In this document: in pieces, positions 22,001 to 33,940 of the stretch
How the letters are laid out: the number at the start of each line of letters is the position of its first letter
How positions within the stretch are numbered: the stretch's first letter is position 1
Assembly: GCA_030789695.1 (NCBI GenBank)
Contig: CM061140.1
Coordinates: 174,430,319 to 174,494,318 of the forward strand
DNA length: 64,000 nucleotides
From: Scilla litardierei
Lineage: Eukaryota > Streptophyta > Magnoliopsida > Asparagales > Asparagaceae
Direction: 5' to 3'
The notes under the pieces: generated by a model
What the model was told of the DNA's origin: nothing
The model's input: the letters and a program-made list of their open reading frames with translations, nothing else
The model's database searches: none
Program-made: the position numbers and the translations under genes

Positions 22001-25000
22001 CGACCTAGATACTGAGGATATTGAATATTTAGAATTTGAGTCGAAATCTCCATCTTTTTGTTGATTTTAGATGATTACATTGGGTGTACGATTTGTCGTC
22101 CTGAATCTTGTCCGTCTATTTTTGATCGTATATGATTTTGGGTTTTGTCTAGGGTTTTGGTAGCATGGAAATTTTCCCTCTATGTAGTTTTGGGTATTTT
22201 TATTTAGTGTCTACGCTGTCCACAGTTCTATGTTGCTTTACAATGAAGATCTCCCTTTTATTTAAGGAGGAGAATAATGCTATCTTTTCTGTATAGATTT
22301 TAAGCCCAGTGGAATTGCTTCAAAATATTTAAAAAAATATAGTAAACACGGCTATCTAATTTCAAACTTAGAATCATATTGGAAGACCTTTAATCAGATC
22401 TGGATCTGAATTCGACCGAATATGCACAAATTGATAATTTTTGAGTTGTTTGGGCCATAACCTGTTCATTCTGTGCTCATTTTGCCCAAGATTTACCTGT
22501 TTCAAAGCTGCTGAATTGAACTCACAAACAGCATTTTGGTCTCAATGGGAGATCCTGTGAACTGCTGCTGGTAATTTCTGGAAATCAATTTTTGCCTGCA
22601 GGAAGTTCATGGAGTTCAGAATTTCTCGGCTTTCGATGCCTTGATATCATCTTGGATCTTTGGTTGATGACTTACCGCACTGTTAGTGGATAACAACCCA
22701 TTTAGTGCATAGTAACTAAGTCACAATTCTTAAGTGAAAAATGCTAATGCTAATGCCACGGTTTGACTATTGATTGACTGGAATGTTTGGTAGTTTTGAA
22801 TTTGATATTAAACATTCTAGATGGTTATTAGGCACCTGCTTATGGTTGTTCCTGCATGACTAAAAAATCCAGGATTTTTTTTTGATTTTGGTGCACATTG
22901 CATGGTACCGATGTACATATTTTAGAATGCATAGTTGGTCCAGGGTTTTTGATGCTATTTCTATATTATCCTGAGTTATTCCATGTGCTTGATTTAATAT
23001 TTTCTTTTAGGAGTTATATGAGGGTACTATACAGCTTGTTTTTGGTTTTAAGATGTTACCTTTGGTCATGCTGCATCTGTTTCTTTTGGGGCATTTTATG
23101 ATTACCTGTGCATGCCTCAAGGCCTCAATGTCTATCTTTGTCTACGACGAGCTTGCAGCAAGAAAATATTGGAAGCTCGGGAACTGATGCTATATCGCTA
23201 TTAGGTATTAGGAAATAATTCGCCTACCTCATGGTACATGGGACATATCAAGAATCGACAAAAGAAAGAAAATGTTAAACACATACTCTACTTTCTTGGT
23301 AACGTGAAACTCAGCAATGGCTGTGATTATTTTCCTTTTCACGGACTTTAGTCCATGGCTACAAGTTGCTTGCGCTGGTGGCCTGGCAACAGACTTGTGC
23401 TATTTCTGTTGGCTTGCGCTGGTGGCCTGGCAACAGACTTGTGCTATTTCTGTTTAGTCTCTGTTATATGTGATTTCTGCACTGCATTGTGAGAATCATG
23501 TTGGGATTTTATGTGCCATTGAGAGATATGGTTCATGTTTCTCCGCCAAAAGTTTTTTTTGCCTTACTTTTGCAAGATTTGATGTCGCACTAGATTCTTT
23601 TGTTAATTATAAACTATTTACTAGCATATATTCAGACTAACATAATCTCTTCCTATGTGCTCAGCATGAAGAATGCATAAAGGATTGTGATAAAGCTGTT
23701 GAGAGGGGCAGAGAGCTTCGTTCTGACTTTAAGATGGTTGCAAGGGCATTGACTAGAAAAGGTACTGCTCTGGCGAAGATTGCTAAATGTTCCGGAGACT
23801 ATGAATGTGCTATTGAGACTTTCCAAAAGGCTTTAACCGAGCATCGCAACCCTGAAACATTGAAAAAGCTTAATGAAGCTGAGCGAGCTAAGAAAGAATT
23901 AGAGCAACAGGAATATTTTGACCCTAAAGTGGCTGACGAGGAACGGGAAAAAGGTACTTTTATGGGGTTTCAATCAACATTCTTTACTTTTCCTATTCTT
24001 GATCATTTTCTGTATGGTTTACAGTTTTGCCAGTTTCATTCTCATTTTATTTGACTGTTAAATATTGTCATGGGTGCAAGTCTGTTGGATATACATAGAT
24101 TGAAGTTGTATTTTGCCTAGGGTTTGGATATGACCAATCTTGACTTTGTATATGCTGTATGGGTTGCCAACAGTACTTTCTAAAAAATAATGGCTCATCC
24201 TTGATTGACGATCTGTAGTAATCTTTTAAATAACCGCAACAATTACTTGAATATAAATATGTAGGTAATTTGTTGTTCTATATATTTGTGAAGCAGGCTC
24301 GGTTGTTTCAGTATTAATACTTTAAGGGTGCATAAAGAAGAAACGCAGTCTCTTTTGTTTGGTTGATTAAGTTTATCTAGCATCAGTTTGGTGTGAGAAG
24401 CGAATATGATGTGATATTATCTTATAGCTGTTGTTTTGCAATGACTTAACATCCGTGTAGGATTTATGTAAGATCCTTGATGTGATGCAACCAGCTGCTT
24501 GTTCTTCATCCATGTCGTTGTCCTTTTGCTGTCCAATTCCCAGGACGGGGACATGTAGGTATCATTGATTGCTTATCTGAAGTGGATTGGGGTCATGCCA
24601 TTACGCCCAATGAAATTTCAGAAAAACTACCATGCTATTTAAGACAAGTCATTTATGCTCCTTGTTGATTCATCATTATGACCCATAAAATTTCAGAGAC
24701 CTTAAATTCATCTGATTTCTTTTTTGGGTACTTAATTCATATTACTGTCTACTTTTTACTCCATTTTTATTGAACCCCGTTATATTCTCTATTATATGTT
24801 GCACCCTATCCTGTGTGTGCTTTGATAACCTGTTGTGTTGGGGTCAGCAGCTACAGTTGCATATTGTCATAATGTTGTCTTATTTTACTTTTTTAATGCA
24901 CCATGCTTAAATTCGAGCTGCCTGCCTCTCATTTGACTGCCGCTCATTTGACCAGTTTAAATAGCCTGCCTAAAAAGGCTGATTGAAAGCAAGCAGATTG

Positions 25001-27527
25001 AGTTAGTCAAGTCATCGACCTAGCATTTCAAGCTTGTTTTTGTGGTGGCCGCTGTTAGGCTTCAATGACAATGGCTCATGCTGGCGACGAGTGAGGATGG
25101 TGACATCATCGCCAACAAACATCAATTTGATCATATTCATTGTCCATTTTTTTTAGTTTTTAAAAAAGGCTAATATTCACAATAATATCTTTTTCTTTCT
25201 TGATTTTCACACTATACTTCCTTGAATTCCTTGAATTGCAGAATACTATGTTACTTTTTTCAAAAAATTAACTTCTGTTATCCCAATTAGCACGAGCAAT
25301 CACATTATTTTTAATGATATTTTTTGAGAACACGCGAATTATGAAGGTTGGTTTTAAAGCTGAGAGGTGTAGTCAGGTCATTTCATCATTGTTGTTAACC
25401 ACTTTAGAGGAGGAATTTGTGAAAATGAAGTATATAATTTTATTATGTAATTGGAGTTGGGTTGTATTGTGGGGGAAACAATTAAAAGATAAATAGTTTT
25501 ATGAAATCATCCATTAAATAGAAATAAATTTAGCACCCCTGCTGATAGCCTAACCGTACTTCATGCCACTAAGACAGCATCATGAGATTAGTCTAAAAGG
25601 ATCCATACTCCTTACCAATGTATCTACATATTCTTCTGGTTTGAATTGAATCACGTTGGTATCAGGTGTGAGCTGCTTCCACTATGTCTAAAACTATAGG
25701 CTTAATTTCGGAAAACTGCCTCGTACTTTCGCTGAATTCCAAAAAAATACCTCATTATTTTCATATACTCGCAAAACTACCTCATACTTTTCAGGTTTTG
25801 ATAAACTCCCTCATCCACATATCCCACTCCTCCACCGCTGCCCTTCGCCCTCTATCCATCGCCGCCCATCCCCATTACACCCACTTTCGCCCTCCTCCCA
25901 CTCCCCCCACCGTCCTCCCACTCCCCCCCACCGCCACACTTCGCCCTTCATCAATCGCTGCCCATCCCCCTTTCACCCACCACCACCCTCCTCCCCCTCA
26001 CCCCCCAACCGTCCTCCCCCCCTGCCCCCCTCCCCCCACCGTAGCCCACCGCCCCCTCCGCCCACCGCCGCACTCGTCCACCACTTTCCCCCACCGCCGC
26101 CCTCCTCCATCCTCCACCATCCCATATATATCAAAGTATGCGGTAGTTGTACGAAATTAAGCAAAGTATGAGGTAGTTCTACGAAATTAAACCAAAGTAT
26201 GAGGTAGTTGTACGAAATTAAGCAAAGTATGAGGTAGTTCTACGAAACCAAAGTATGATGGAGTTTACCGAAAGCTAAAAAGTATGATGTAGTTTTGCGA
26301 TTATATCAAAATAAGATGTATTTTTTAGAATTCAGCAAAAGCAAAAGTATGAGGGAGTTTTCTGAAATTAAGCCAAAACTATATGCTTATATCTTTGGAG
26401 TTAGAATTTTTGTTAGGGTTTGATTTTGCATGTACCTCCCCAGTCCGCATAGATATGCCTGAAAGGAGTCGATAAAATTCCTAAATTTGTTATCTGTAGC
26501 ATTTTTCCAAGCGTCGATGTTAATGACATATCCTTAATTTACAAAGAAGATGAATATCCCATTTAATCGATGTCCAACTGCAGGCAATGAATTCTTCAAG
26601 CAGCAGAAATACCCCGAAGCTGTGAAACACTATACTGAGGCGCTGAAAAGGAACCCTAAAGATCCAAGGGTAAGGTTCTCATATTCACTCATTTTCGTGA
26701 TCAACATCGAGGATAATCATTTTCTGTTAACATACTTTTCCCCCTTTGAAGCGGACTACATAACAGCAGTAATCACCTTCATGTTTCTTTAGGTTTACAG
26801 TAACAGAGCTGCGTGCTACACAAAATTGGGGGCGCTGCCTGAGGGGCTGAAAGATGCGGAGAAATGCATTGAGTTGGACCCGACTTTCACCAAGGGATAC
26901 ACGAGGAAGGGGGCAGTCCGATTCTTTATGAAAGAATATGACAAAGCATTGGAAACATACCAGGAGGGTTTGAAACATGATCCAAACAACCAGGAGCTCC
27001 TTGATGGCGTCCGAAGGTAGATGACTTGAAAGTGCTAGCTAACCTCATATTATGCTAACAAATATGGCTGTTAGAATGCTGCGGTTCTTGTACTGAGATT
27101 ATGAGTGATGCTTTGGCTTTCTGCAGGTGCGTTGAACAGATCAACAAGACAAACAGGGGAGATATAAGCCCAGAGGATCTCAAAGAAAGACAGGTAGGTT
27201 ACCATTTCTTTGTTCCATCTTTTTTCATAGAAACCCGTAGGCCGTTGTTGCTTACCTATGGTTCTTGTATGACAGGCGAAGGCGATGCATGATCCTGAAA
27301 TTCAGAACATTCTGTCCGATCCGATTATGCAACAGGTATGCGAACAACTGTTAAATATGCAAATATTGTACTTTGTTGCTAATCTGATGCACTTGCAAAT
27401 GTGGCTGTGTCAGGTCTTGACCGACTTGCAGGAGAATCCGAAGTCGGCTCAGGATCACCTGAAGAACACACAAGTTATGCACAAGATTCAAAAGCTCGTC
27501 AGCGCTGGCATCGTTCAGATGAGATAG
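15129..27527 (+). CDS. HOP: HSP70-HSP90 organizing protein (HOP/STI1), 7 exons, 579 aa
   Basis: Co-chaperone that bridges HSP70 and HSP90 in the cytosol. Exons: 15129-16028, 23665-23953, 26584-26669, 26793-27016, 27127-27193, 27276-27335, 27414-27527. All junctions are GT-AG, frames join exactly, and the sum is 1740 nt. Domains: TPR1 about 2-117, DP1 about 130-190, acidic/Pro linker 196-240, TPR2A about 250-370, TPR2B about 391-500, DP2 about 523-579. TPR1 carboxylate-clamp residues K6, N10, N41, K71 and R75 are present. TPR2A has K255, N259, N290 and R331, with R327 where animal HOP has Lys. Full family length with no stops, so probably functional. Introns 1 and 2 are long and TE-filled; introns 3-6 are 78-123 bp. 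Confidence 0.95.
16029..17180. other. HOP intron 1, 5' part
   Basis: First section of a 7636-bp intron (16029-23664). T-rich, with no exon or TE domain recognised before the hAT-like element. Confidence 0.6.
17181..17832. mobile_element. Non-autonomous hAT-like element
   Basis: 652 bp with terminal inverted repeats TAGTGTTTTAAAAT and ATTTTAGAACACTA. It is flanked by a perfect 8-bp target duplication ATCCAAAC (17173-17180 and 17833-17840), the hallmark of hAT transposons. The interior has GCATATGCGG-like words and no coding capacity. It lies in HOP intron 1. Confidence 0.85.
17833..19426. other. HOP intron 1, middle part
   Basis: AT-rich, no gene or TE domain recognised. 18750-19260 has uneven composition and may be old TE sequence, but nothing diagnostic was seen. 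Confidence 0.4.
19427..19917 (-). repeat. Left LTR-like repeat of intron-1 element
   Basis: Starts TGATGTAGGACGAAAG and ends near TTGATCCATATCA, with TG...CA ends. About 491 bp. Aligns by eye over its length with 21100-21625, with many substitutions. Confidence 0.6.
21100..21625 (-). repeat. Right LTR-like repeat of intron-1 element
   Basis: Diverged direct copy of 19427-19917, lengthened by ATTT and AAATAT runs. No methionine-tRNA primer site is seen at its left edge, so this end may be damaged. Confidence 0.55.
21952..21977 (+). repeat. Poly-G run
   Basis: 26 consecutive G residues preceded by a T-rich stretch. The exact length is doubtful because such runs are error-prone. Confidence 0.7.
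23368..23455. repeat. 44-bp tandem duplication
   Basis: Two adjacent near-identical 44-bp units beginning GCTTGCGCTGGTGGCC, in HOP intron 1 about 210 bp before exon 2. The near identity implies a recent slip or duplication. Confidence 0.8.
23665..23953 (+). CDS. HOP: HOP exon 2 (residues 301-396)
   Basis: Encodes the rest of TPR2A and the linker to TPR2B ([29 protein letters not shown]). Acceptor CTCAG|CATG, donor AAAAAG|GTACTT, leaving a split Gly codon completed by exon 3. Confidence 0.95.
23954..25698. other. HOP intron 2, 5' part
   Basis: Intron 2 runs 23954-26583. This part is AT-rich with no recognisable feature. The foldback element follows. Confidence 0.6.
25699..26374. mobile_element. 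Foldback Mutator-like element, copy 1 (in HOP intron 2)
   Basis: 676 bp beginning GGCTTAATTTCGGAAAAC and ending with the inverted GTTTTCTGAAATTAAGCC. It is flanked by a perfect 9-bp target duplication AAAACTATA (25690-25698, 26375-26383), typical of Mutator-like elements. Subterminal repeats of AAAGTATGAGGTAGTT with TACGAAATTAA sit on the right; inverted CTACCTCATACTTT words sit on the left. The centre is a C-rich CCACCGCC/CCTCC tract. No transposase. Confidence 0.85.
26584..26669 (+). CDS. HOP: HOP exon 3
   Basis: Completes the split Gly and encodes [20 protein letters not shown] and the start of TPR2B to DPR. Acceptor TGCAG|GCAATG, donor AGG|GTAAGG. Confidence 0.95.
26793..27016 (+). CDS. 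HOP: HOP exon 4
   Basis: Core of TPR2[54 protein letters not shown]. Acceptor TTTAG|GTTTAC, donor CGAAG|GTAGAT. Confidence 0.95.
27127..27193 (+). CDS. HOP: HOP exon 5
   Basis: Encodes [18 protein letters not shown] and KERQ, linking TPR2B to DP2. Acceptor TGCAG|GTGCG, donor ACAG|GTAGG. Confidence 0.95.
27276..27335 (+). CDS. HOP: HOP exon 6
   Basis: Twenty codons starting DP2 ([20 protein letters not shown]). Acceptor GACAG|GCGAAG, donor CAACAG|GTATGC. Confidence 0.95.
27414..27527 (+). CDS. HOP: HOP exon 7 with stop
   Basis: Last 37 residues of DP2, ending [14 protein letters not shown] and a TAG stop at 27525-27527. Acceptor GTGTCAG|GTCTTG. Confidence 0.95.
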   Translation, partial: VLTDLQENPKSAQDHLKNTQVMHKIQKLVSAGIVQMR

Positions 27528-28055
27528 TGTGTGTGTTGGCCCTGCCCTGCCTACTGCTGTATGGACGTGTGCTTGCGTGACTGTTTCTTTTTGAACTGAT
27601 TTCACTACTCTTTTTGGGTTTCGGTGTGGGTCCAATTTGTTATTGTGTATGAATGGTTTCTTCACAAGCAATTCAGTTTTTTGCCACCCTATTGATATTT
27701 TTCATGTTGGATATAAAGTAGGAAGGTAGGGTTGAAAGTCTCTCTTTGCCTGTGCAGAAGTCGGCCCCTGGGTTGACTGCCAATCAAGCCAAAATGCTCG
27801 TCTCTGTGGTGGATGGAATGGAAAATTCATGCTCTAAAGCTACACGCTTACATCCATCATTGTTGTAGTTGTAGGACGTAGACAGCCAACACTGGTCTAC
27901 TAGTGTTGTTTCACTGATCGACTCTGCAGAAGTCACAGAATCCCGAGAGAAGCCAATTGCACCGGTCGACTCCAGTTGTTCCATTGGTCGACCAGTTTTT
28001 GGATATACCGATACATATCAGAAAACTTAGGAAAATACTATCTAAATCATCTTAA
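27528..28055. other. HOP 3' region and left flank of copia A
   Basis: The HOP 3' UTR probably occupies the first 150-250 bp. From about 27890 the GGTCGACT/AGTCGACC words resemble the array at 12490-13040 and belong to the older retroelement split by copia A. The target repeat CTTAA is at 28051-28055. Confidence 0.5.
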
Positions 28056-28234
28056 TGTTGAAGGATATTGGAAGAAGAGTCTCTAATTAGGAGTAGCCAT
28101 GGCACAAGCCATGGCTCTCAATATATTCATGAGAATAGGTTTTAGGAGTCCAAGGTACTCCCCATTTACTTAGTGGGGAGTAATGGTGAGATGATGAGGG
28201 GAGGGAGGCCAAATGCCTCCCTCAACTCACAACA
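28056..28234 (-). repeat. 3' LTR of copia A
   Basis: 179 bp, near-identical to 42286-42471 apart from a few substitutions and a 7-bp length difference. On the right it is bordered by CTCCCCCTCAT, a polypurine tract (ATGAGGGGGAG) on the element's strand, with a partial duplication of the LTR edge at 28242-28285. Confidence 0.9.
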
Positions 28235-28354
28235 CTCCCCCTCATGGCCTCCCTCAACTCACAATACTCCCCCTCATCTCTCCATTACCTTGAGTTAAGT
28301 ATATGAATACTTCAGGATTCAGTATGCTAATGAGGTGGATACTTTTGGATTCAG

Positions 28355-30589
28355 AGCCACTGTAGTTGCCTCGTTAAAACCTTAGCTGTGGAAAACCCAG
28401 TGGAAAAAACCAGCAGCTTAAGGGAAAAGAGTACAACTATCGAGGGACTCCCCCTGATCTGTACACGCTTCAGGTTTGCAGATTTCCTATGTATCTATAC
28501 AATCATCTCTTATTCGTCTATACATCCATCATGTTCTAAAAGCAAATACAATCATCACTCATCTATACACGTTTCACTTATCTAGCGGCTATTGGAAAGT
28601 AGTGGCGCTCTGGAGTGGAATGCTATTCGAAGTTGGTAGAAGACTCCATTAGAGTATTCTTTGAATCAGTCTTCAATGTGTCTGCAAGGTACTGCTGGAC
28701 CTGGCTGAGCGTTTTCAATACTTGTTTCTTGGATGATGAGCTTCTCAGAAGATGTAGGCTTTGGAGGATGATGTGTGGATATTTAGGAGGTGGCCCGCCT
28801 TTTGTGTTTTAGTCATCGCGATGATCTTTAAACCTGCATATGCGATATATATTCCTTGACCCTTGGAAGTTGCACAGAAGCAGATTATCCTTGGTCTAGT
28901 GGTGTTCTCCAGGACAACACTGTATCTGGTTAACAGCTTTACTGCAGACGTTCTATCAAAGACACGTGCAGTTGGCCAGATAAAGAAGTGTAACAAGTAC
29001 ACTAGAGATAGGCTCTTCGGGACCTAGGATGTCCTCCCCCTCTTCCAGCGACTGGAAGGTGCATAAATAAGCATCTATTTTTAATAAGTTGCAAATGGAC
29101 ATCATTCTTCATAAACTCCAGGTGTATGAAGGATATTAAAGGGTTCCACCACGAAGGTGTTAAATATATAAGCCGAGACAATACCTTGTTATACCTAGGT
29201 TTTTCATTTCCAAGATATGCTTAAAGCTATCTGATATCTCAATGGTCTCTGCAGGAGATCCTATTTGCTTTAAGTCGACCACATGTACGTCAAATATCAC
29301 AAATCCTGTCAACGATCTTTCGAAAAAGATATACGGGCAGAATATTGCTTAAGATCAACTAATGATCTTTGTAGCCTTTATGGAGAAGAGTTTCTACGTC
29401 TCTCTTTCATCTCTGGGGGTAGAGTATACCCTTCTGGGAGTTTTATATAGATCTCTATATCTATATTGTCGTATATGTATGCACTCACAACGTCCATGAG
29501 CTGCATTTATTGGCTTTTTCAGAGAAGTTTAGGCTTAGTAGGAAAATGATCACATTTCATTCATTTCAATTTCTTATGAAATCCAACTGATATTCCACAG
29601 GTTTTACACATTCAGGTGTATGGACTACTGGTCCCAAGACTTTGCTTTTCAAGAGTGAGTCCAGCTCAACACTTATTGCCTCGTCCCACTTTGGCCAATC
29701 TATGCGTTCATGCTATAGAAAAGTGGGTTGACGTTATCGTCGTATTCAGTGACGTGAACGACAATAGAGAAAGCAAAACCGTCGTCGACGACTGTGCTAT
29801 TTCTGTCCAGTACCTCTCTAGTACGTACGTAATATAATGATTTTTCTCCTGTTGTTTCCTCTGCAGGGGAAATTAGGAGGGGAGAGAGGTTGCTGGTCTG
29901 AGCTCAGCACCCCGTAGATGGATCATTTTAATATATTCAGGAATCTTCCTCTTTCGAGGAACTTTTTATATTTTTAACATGGTGGGCGTTCTCTTTTCAA
30001 TTGAGGTACAACCAATTCTGCTGTCGGTGGATTGCATCCATCTTTGGGAATGTCAATCCTAGCTGGCGTGTCGGCAGCGGGGACGTGTGAACGAACAATC
30101 TTGTGATTGTCAGTAAATTTATCCGGCAATTGATGTACTTTAGTCTGAATGTGAAGGATCTTCTGGATCTCATCTTCACACAGAAAAAGTATGCGGATCA
30201 TAACGAGATTAGGACTTTTGTGTCTTATGATATGGTCTCAGAAGCTTCAGTCTTCTTTAGACTGCGTGCCTATTTCAATGAGACTTTGCTCATTAAATTC
30301 ACATTTATCAAGACTTGGTGCTAAACCATAAGCAAGCGGCATCAGCAATAAGATATGGCCACAAGCGGGCCATATCGTGATAAGCGATGCGGAATGCAGT
30401 GTGTTGGTCCCTAAACATCAACAGGCAAATGGAATTTAACAATGGACGTGAAATCCATTTGAGTCTCTTTACCAGAGACTCTGATAACCCATTCTGAGTA
30501 TGAACATGCTACATGATGTTCAATTTCAATGCCAGTTGCTTGGCAGAAGTCTTCAAAGATATGTGTAGTGAATTCACCCACATTATAAG
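28355..30589 (-). pseudogene. Copia A integrase end, RT and RNase H (decayed)
   Basis: Minus-strand fragments in order: integrase second part (GEFTTHIFEDFCQATGIEIE, 30411-30589), INT-RT linker (EDEIQKILHIQTKVHQLPDK, 29974-30201), RT start (DWPKWDEAISVELDSLLKSK, near 29690), RT LMDVVSAYIYDNIDIEIY near 29490, a degenerate YVDD block (FVIFDVHVVD) near 29290, then EDILGPEEPISS and LLYLANCT near 29000 and RNase H-like sequence to about 28600. The conserved copia 3' motif with CCACTGGGTTTTCCAC is at 28380-28410. Many frameshifts and stops. Confidence 0.8.
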
Positions 30590-33229
30590 TGTAACGGCCT
30601 GTATTTTTCAAACACTTCAAATACGTACTTAACGTATTTTTATTCTAAATCTTCTTTATAATGGTTAGTTAGGAGTTGTATATCAAAACTGATTTACAAA
30701 AATTCTTATAAAAATATTTTAGAGCACTAGACTTATCATATTGTATTTCAGCAATTTCAGATTTCCGCAAATGCCCAAAACATTCCTGTTAAAATTCATC
30801 TTCCAAAATTACCGTTTTGATTCGACTAATTTATTTTCTATTCAAACGTATTCAAAACGTTTTCAAACTTCTACAGTAACATCCTATTATCATTTAGGGC
30901 TTCCCACATTAATTTCATAATTTTCGGATATCATTTCAATATAGAACCCGCAAACCCGCTTTCTAAACGTTTTGGCCTAAAAATTGTACTTCCGTAGCTC
31001 AAATCCCAGAACGGATCTTGTATTCGCAATCCTCGCGTCGATACGATCCCGTGGGTATGTTTTCGTAATTTTTCGGAGTCGTTTGTGAAAACGGACTAGT
31101 ATTCCTCCGGTTTTCACTAATTACAACTGCTAATTACTTTCTACAATTACTAAGTTACTTTACTTTCTTACTTCTACCCTAAACCCTCAACCAACCCCCT
31201 TAATCAGCCTCCCCTTAGCTGGTGGAATTCAAGGGTGTTGGATCTCACCCACCTATTCAATAATCTTGTTCCCCTCTAATTACAACTCTACCACTAGCTA
31301 ACCCTATATAAACCCACCCAAAGCTTCACAAAAATCACACAGTAACTCTCCCTCTCTTCCAGTTCACGTTCAAAAGCCATTGCCGCTCTCCCGCATCTCT
31401 CTCTTTCACTCTCCTCCTCCGGGCTCCGACCGCCGCGACTGCCGCCCTCCGCCGCTTTGTCCGCCGTCGCCGCCTGTCCAACCGACGCCGCTCCGACGCC
31501 CGCCGCCGCTCCGACGACCCGAGTACCGCCGCCGCGAGGACCCCCTTCCCCCCCGTTGCTCTGTCGACGGCGAAGAGTAAGCACTGGACGCGGGAGAATG
31601 TCGATGGCATTTTCGTAATTTCCTAGTATTTTCGTATTTCCAATTAATTAATTAATTATAATAGGATTTAATGGTTATAAATCCATAAGTAAATATACAG
31701 GGGTCAGAAAAATGTGGGGATAGCCCTGGAAAATCCGAAACGATATTTCGGACCCAATGGCGCTAGTCTCACTGCGAGCAGACGCCTACTTTTCCCAGAA
31801 TCGTTTTTTGAACCTAAAATTTAAATACGTATAAATCTTTCTAAAAATCATAACTCGTTGTTTTCACTCACAATAATATGTGATAAAATTATATGTGAAA
31901 GTAAACTTCGAGACGGTCATTTTGACTGTTCATTTGAGTAATTCCGACGAGTATTGCTCCCGGAACAATTTACGGAAGATACGCGCCACTTAAATAAATT
32001 GGGTTTTTAAACAAGTTTTGAGTTTCTAAAAATTATAAAAATTACTATAGACTTCAGAAAAATATTCCCTCTTGCAGTAAAACTATTTTTATCATATATA
32101 GTCTATATAAAAATTTAGGACCCTTTTCGTCGCCGTTTTAACCAGTTTTAAAATCAGACACTCAACTTAAATAAATAAGAAAATAGGGTATTCTCTAACT
32201 AGTTATCTCTTGTGTTTACAGGTAGCAAATCTCGTGCATCGACACTAGATCCAGTCCTGGATCACTACCACCACCTCGAAGATTGTAAGTCACAGTAAAT
32301 TCTACCCTTAGAAATATAGATAGTGTACTCGTATGAACATAGGACTTGACACCTAGTCTCGGAACAGTTATTGACCTGAACAGATTATTGACATTGCTTG
32401 ACAGAAAGATTGTAATTGGAAATGTAAGAACAGTAAATGACTGGTAAAATTGCAAAGTACGGTAACCTGCACAGACACTGGGTTTTGGGGTAACTTATAA
32501 TTGCGGAAGTGCGGGAGCGACCAGTCCGATCTTCGTATTGAACAGTATTGAATAGTATCGATTTGTTGAACAGTATCGTTTTGATTGTAACCCGGGATAT
32601 CAGGTGGACTCTTGGTTGCTCATTGTACTACCCGTTATAAGTCACAGACTAGGATAGGCACAATTACTCTCCCTATTGATATCGTCATGGTTATTGCTAT
32701 TGTCATTGCTCGGTCACCTTTACTTTTCTTGTCACCCTTGCATGCTTGACAAATGTACTTTACTTATCGCGCTTGCATGCTTGTCTGTCCCTGTTTTACT
32801 TTCCGCACTTGTTTACTATAGACTGCTCCATATTTGTGCACTCCTCTTTTTCTATCGCTAGAATTGTTGTGACTTACCTTCGGTTCCATTTATGGCACTG
32901 GCAGACGAAGACTTGATCGAGGAGATTGCCCCAGAGTTAGTGGAGCCTACATTGACCCAGAGACTGCAGAGCTTTAGTTACTTTTCTGTTGGTGTGTGTT
33001 GTACTGTGTATTTACTTTTCCGCTCTTCTTTTCAGTACTTCCTTCATGTATTTGTGAGAGAGTGTGCTGGTTGTTGTTGTACTTTAACTTGGACTGTAAT
33101 AGTGCCCGTAAAGCTGGTCTGAGTATTGTGATGCATCTCTGAGTTGTGGCTATGCTGATTTCACTGGTAAACTGCGGAACCTGCGAATAAACCAAATAAG
33201 TAACGGGCCCCCGAGAGCGGGTCGTTACA
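30590..33229 (+). repeat. 5' LTR of nested gypsy element
   Basis: 2640 bp. Contains a TATA box CTATATAAACC near 31304-31314, followed by a CT-rich transcribed leader with short ORFs (for example 66 codons at 31380). Possible splice signals: GAAGA|GTAAGC near 31576 and TGTTTACAG near 32213-32221. Confidence 0.9.
31304..31314 (+). promoter_or_regulatory. LTR TATA box
   Basis: CTATATAAACC, with a CT-rich stretch (CTCTCCCTCTCTTCC) about 35-50 bp downstream, the usual layout of a plant LTR promoter. Repeated at about 35686-35696 in the 3' LTR. Confidence 0.6.
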
Positions 33230-33940
33230 GGTTTGGCGGCCCACGCAGGTCCGTGCAAAATACCTCGTGAACAGTATAGTGAAACCAGGATGTATCGTAC
33301 ACGATACTCGACTAAGCTAACATTTTTCTTGAATGCAGGTTTGACACTCGAAAGATGGACGGGAACACTTCGAAGAGCCCCAATGGAGCCGACCTATCTG
33401 GACTTATTAGAAAGCCATTAACAAAACCTAAATTTTGATAGGCTTAATTAGTTATTAATAAAAAAATCTTTTGTATCGGTGGCACTCGTATGAATGATAA
33501 TCTTCCTTCAATGGACCATGATACCGGTCAATGTGCTTGGCTAAAGTCTGTGGATCGACCTAGCTAGACTGGGCATAAGTGATCCTAGCTTAGTCACTTC
33601 CCTGACCGTGTCCGCTGGACCGCAAGGACGTGAATCATGATTATGTAACGCCATCGATCTTCACCACTATCACCCTTCTTTTAGCTTGATGACCTTTCGA
33701 TTGACCTTCTTAGAATCTTTCTACGCTTGAACTCTGGCTACGGAGAGTAGCGTTCGAATTTTCGACCACCAGAAGTTCGAGTTCCACAACGGAAGCGACC
33801 ACCATCATCTGCTCAGCAACGTCAACTACTCCCTCCTCAGCAGCAAGTGTACCAGTAGACTCCACGACAGGCGCCCCAGAGACGCCAAGCTTATACCATG
33901 ATAGTGGAAGAAGCCGAAGCTACGGGCCAAGTAATCACAG

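Larger units (their letters stand above)
21626..23664. other. HOP intron 1, 3' part
   Basis: No exon seen. Contains a 26-base G run (21952-21977) and the 44-bp tandem duplication listed separately. Ends at TGTGCTCAG|CATGAAG. Confidence 0.6.

Noticed and set aside
25684..26160. 158-codon Pro/His-rich frame
   Set aside because: Translation of the C-rich core of the foldback element; same core at 43785-44195 gives different proteins.
31294..31610. Arg/Ala-rich open frames, duplicated at 35676-35992
   Set aside because: They lie in the GC-rich transcribed part of the two LTRs and have no recognised homology; the duplication is due to LTR identity.
32892..33122. 76-codon frame starting MALADEDLIEEIAPE
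   Set aside because: Inside the LTR and repeated at 37275; no domain recognised, could be a leader ORF at most.
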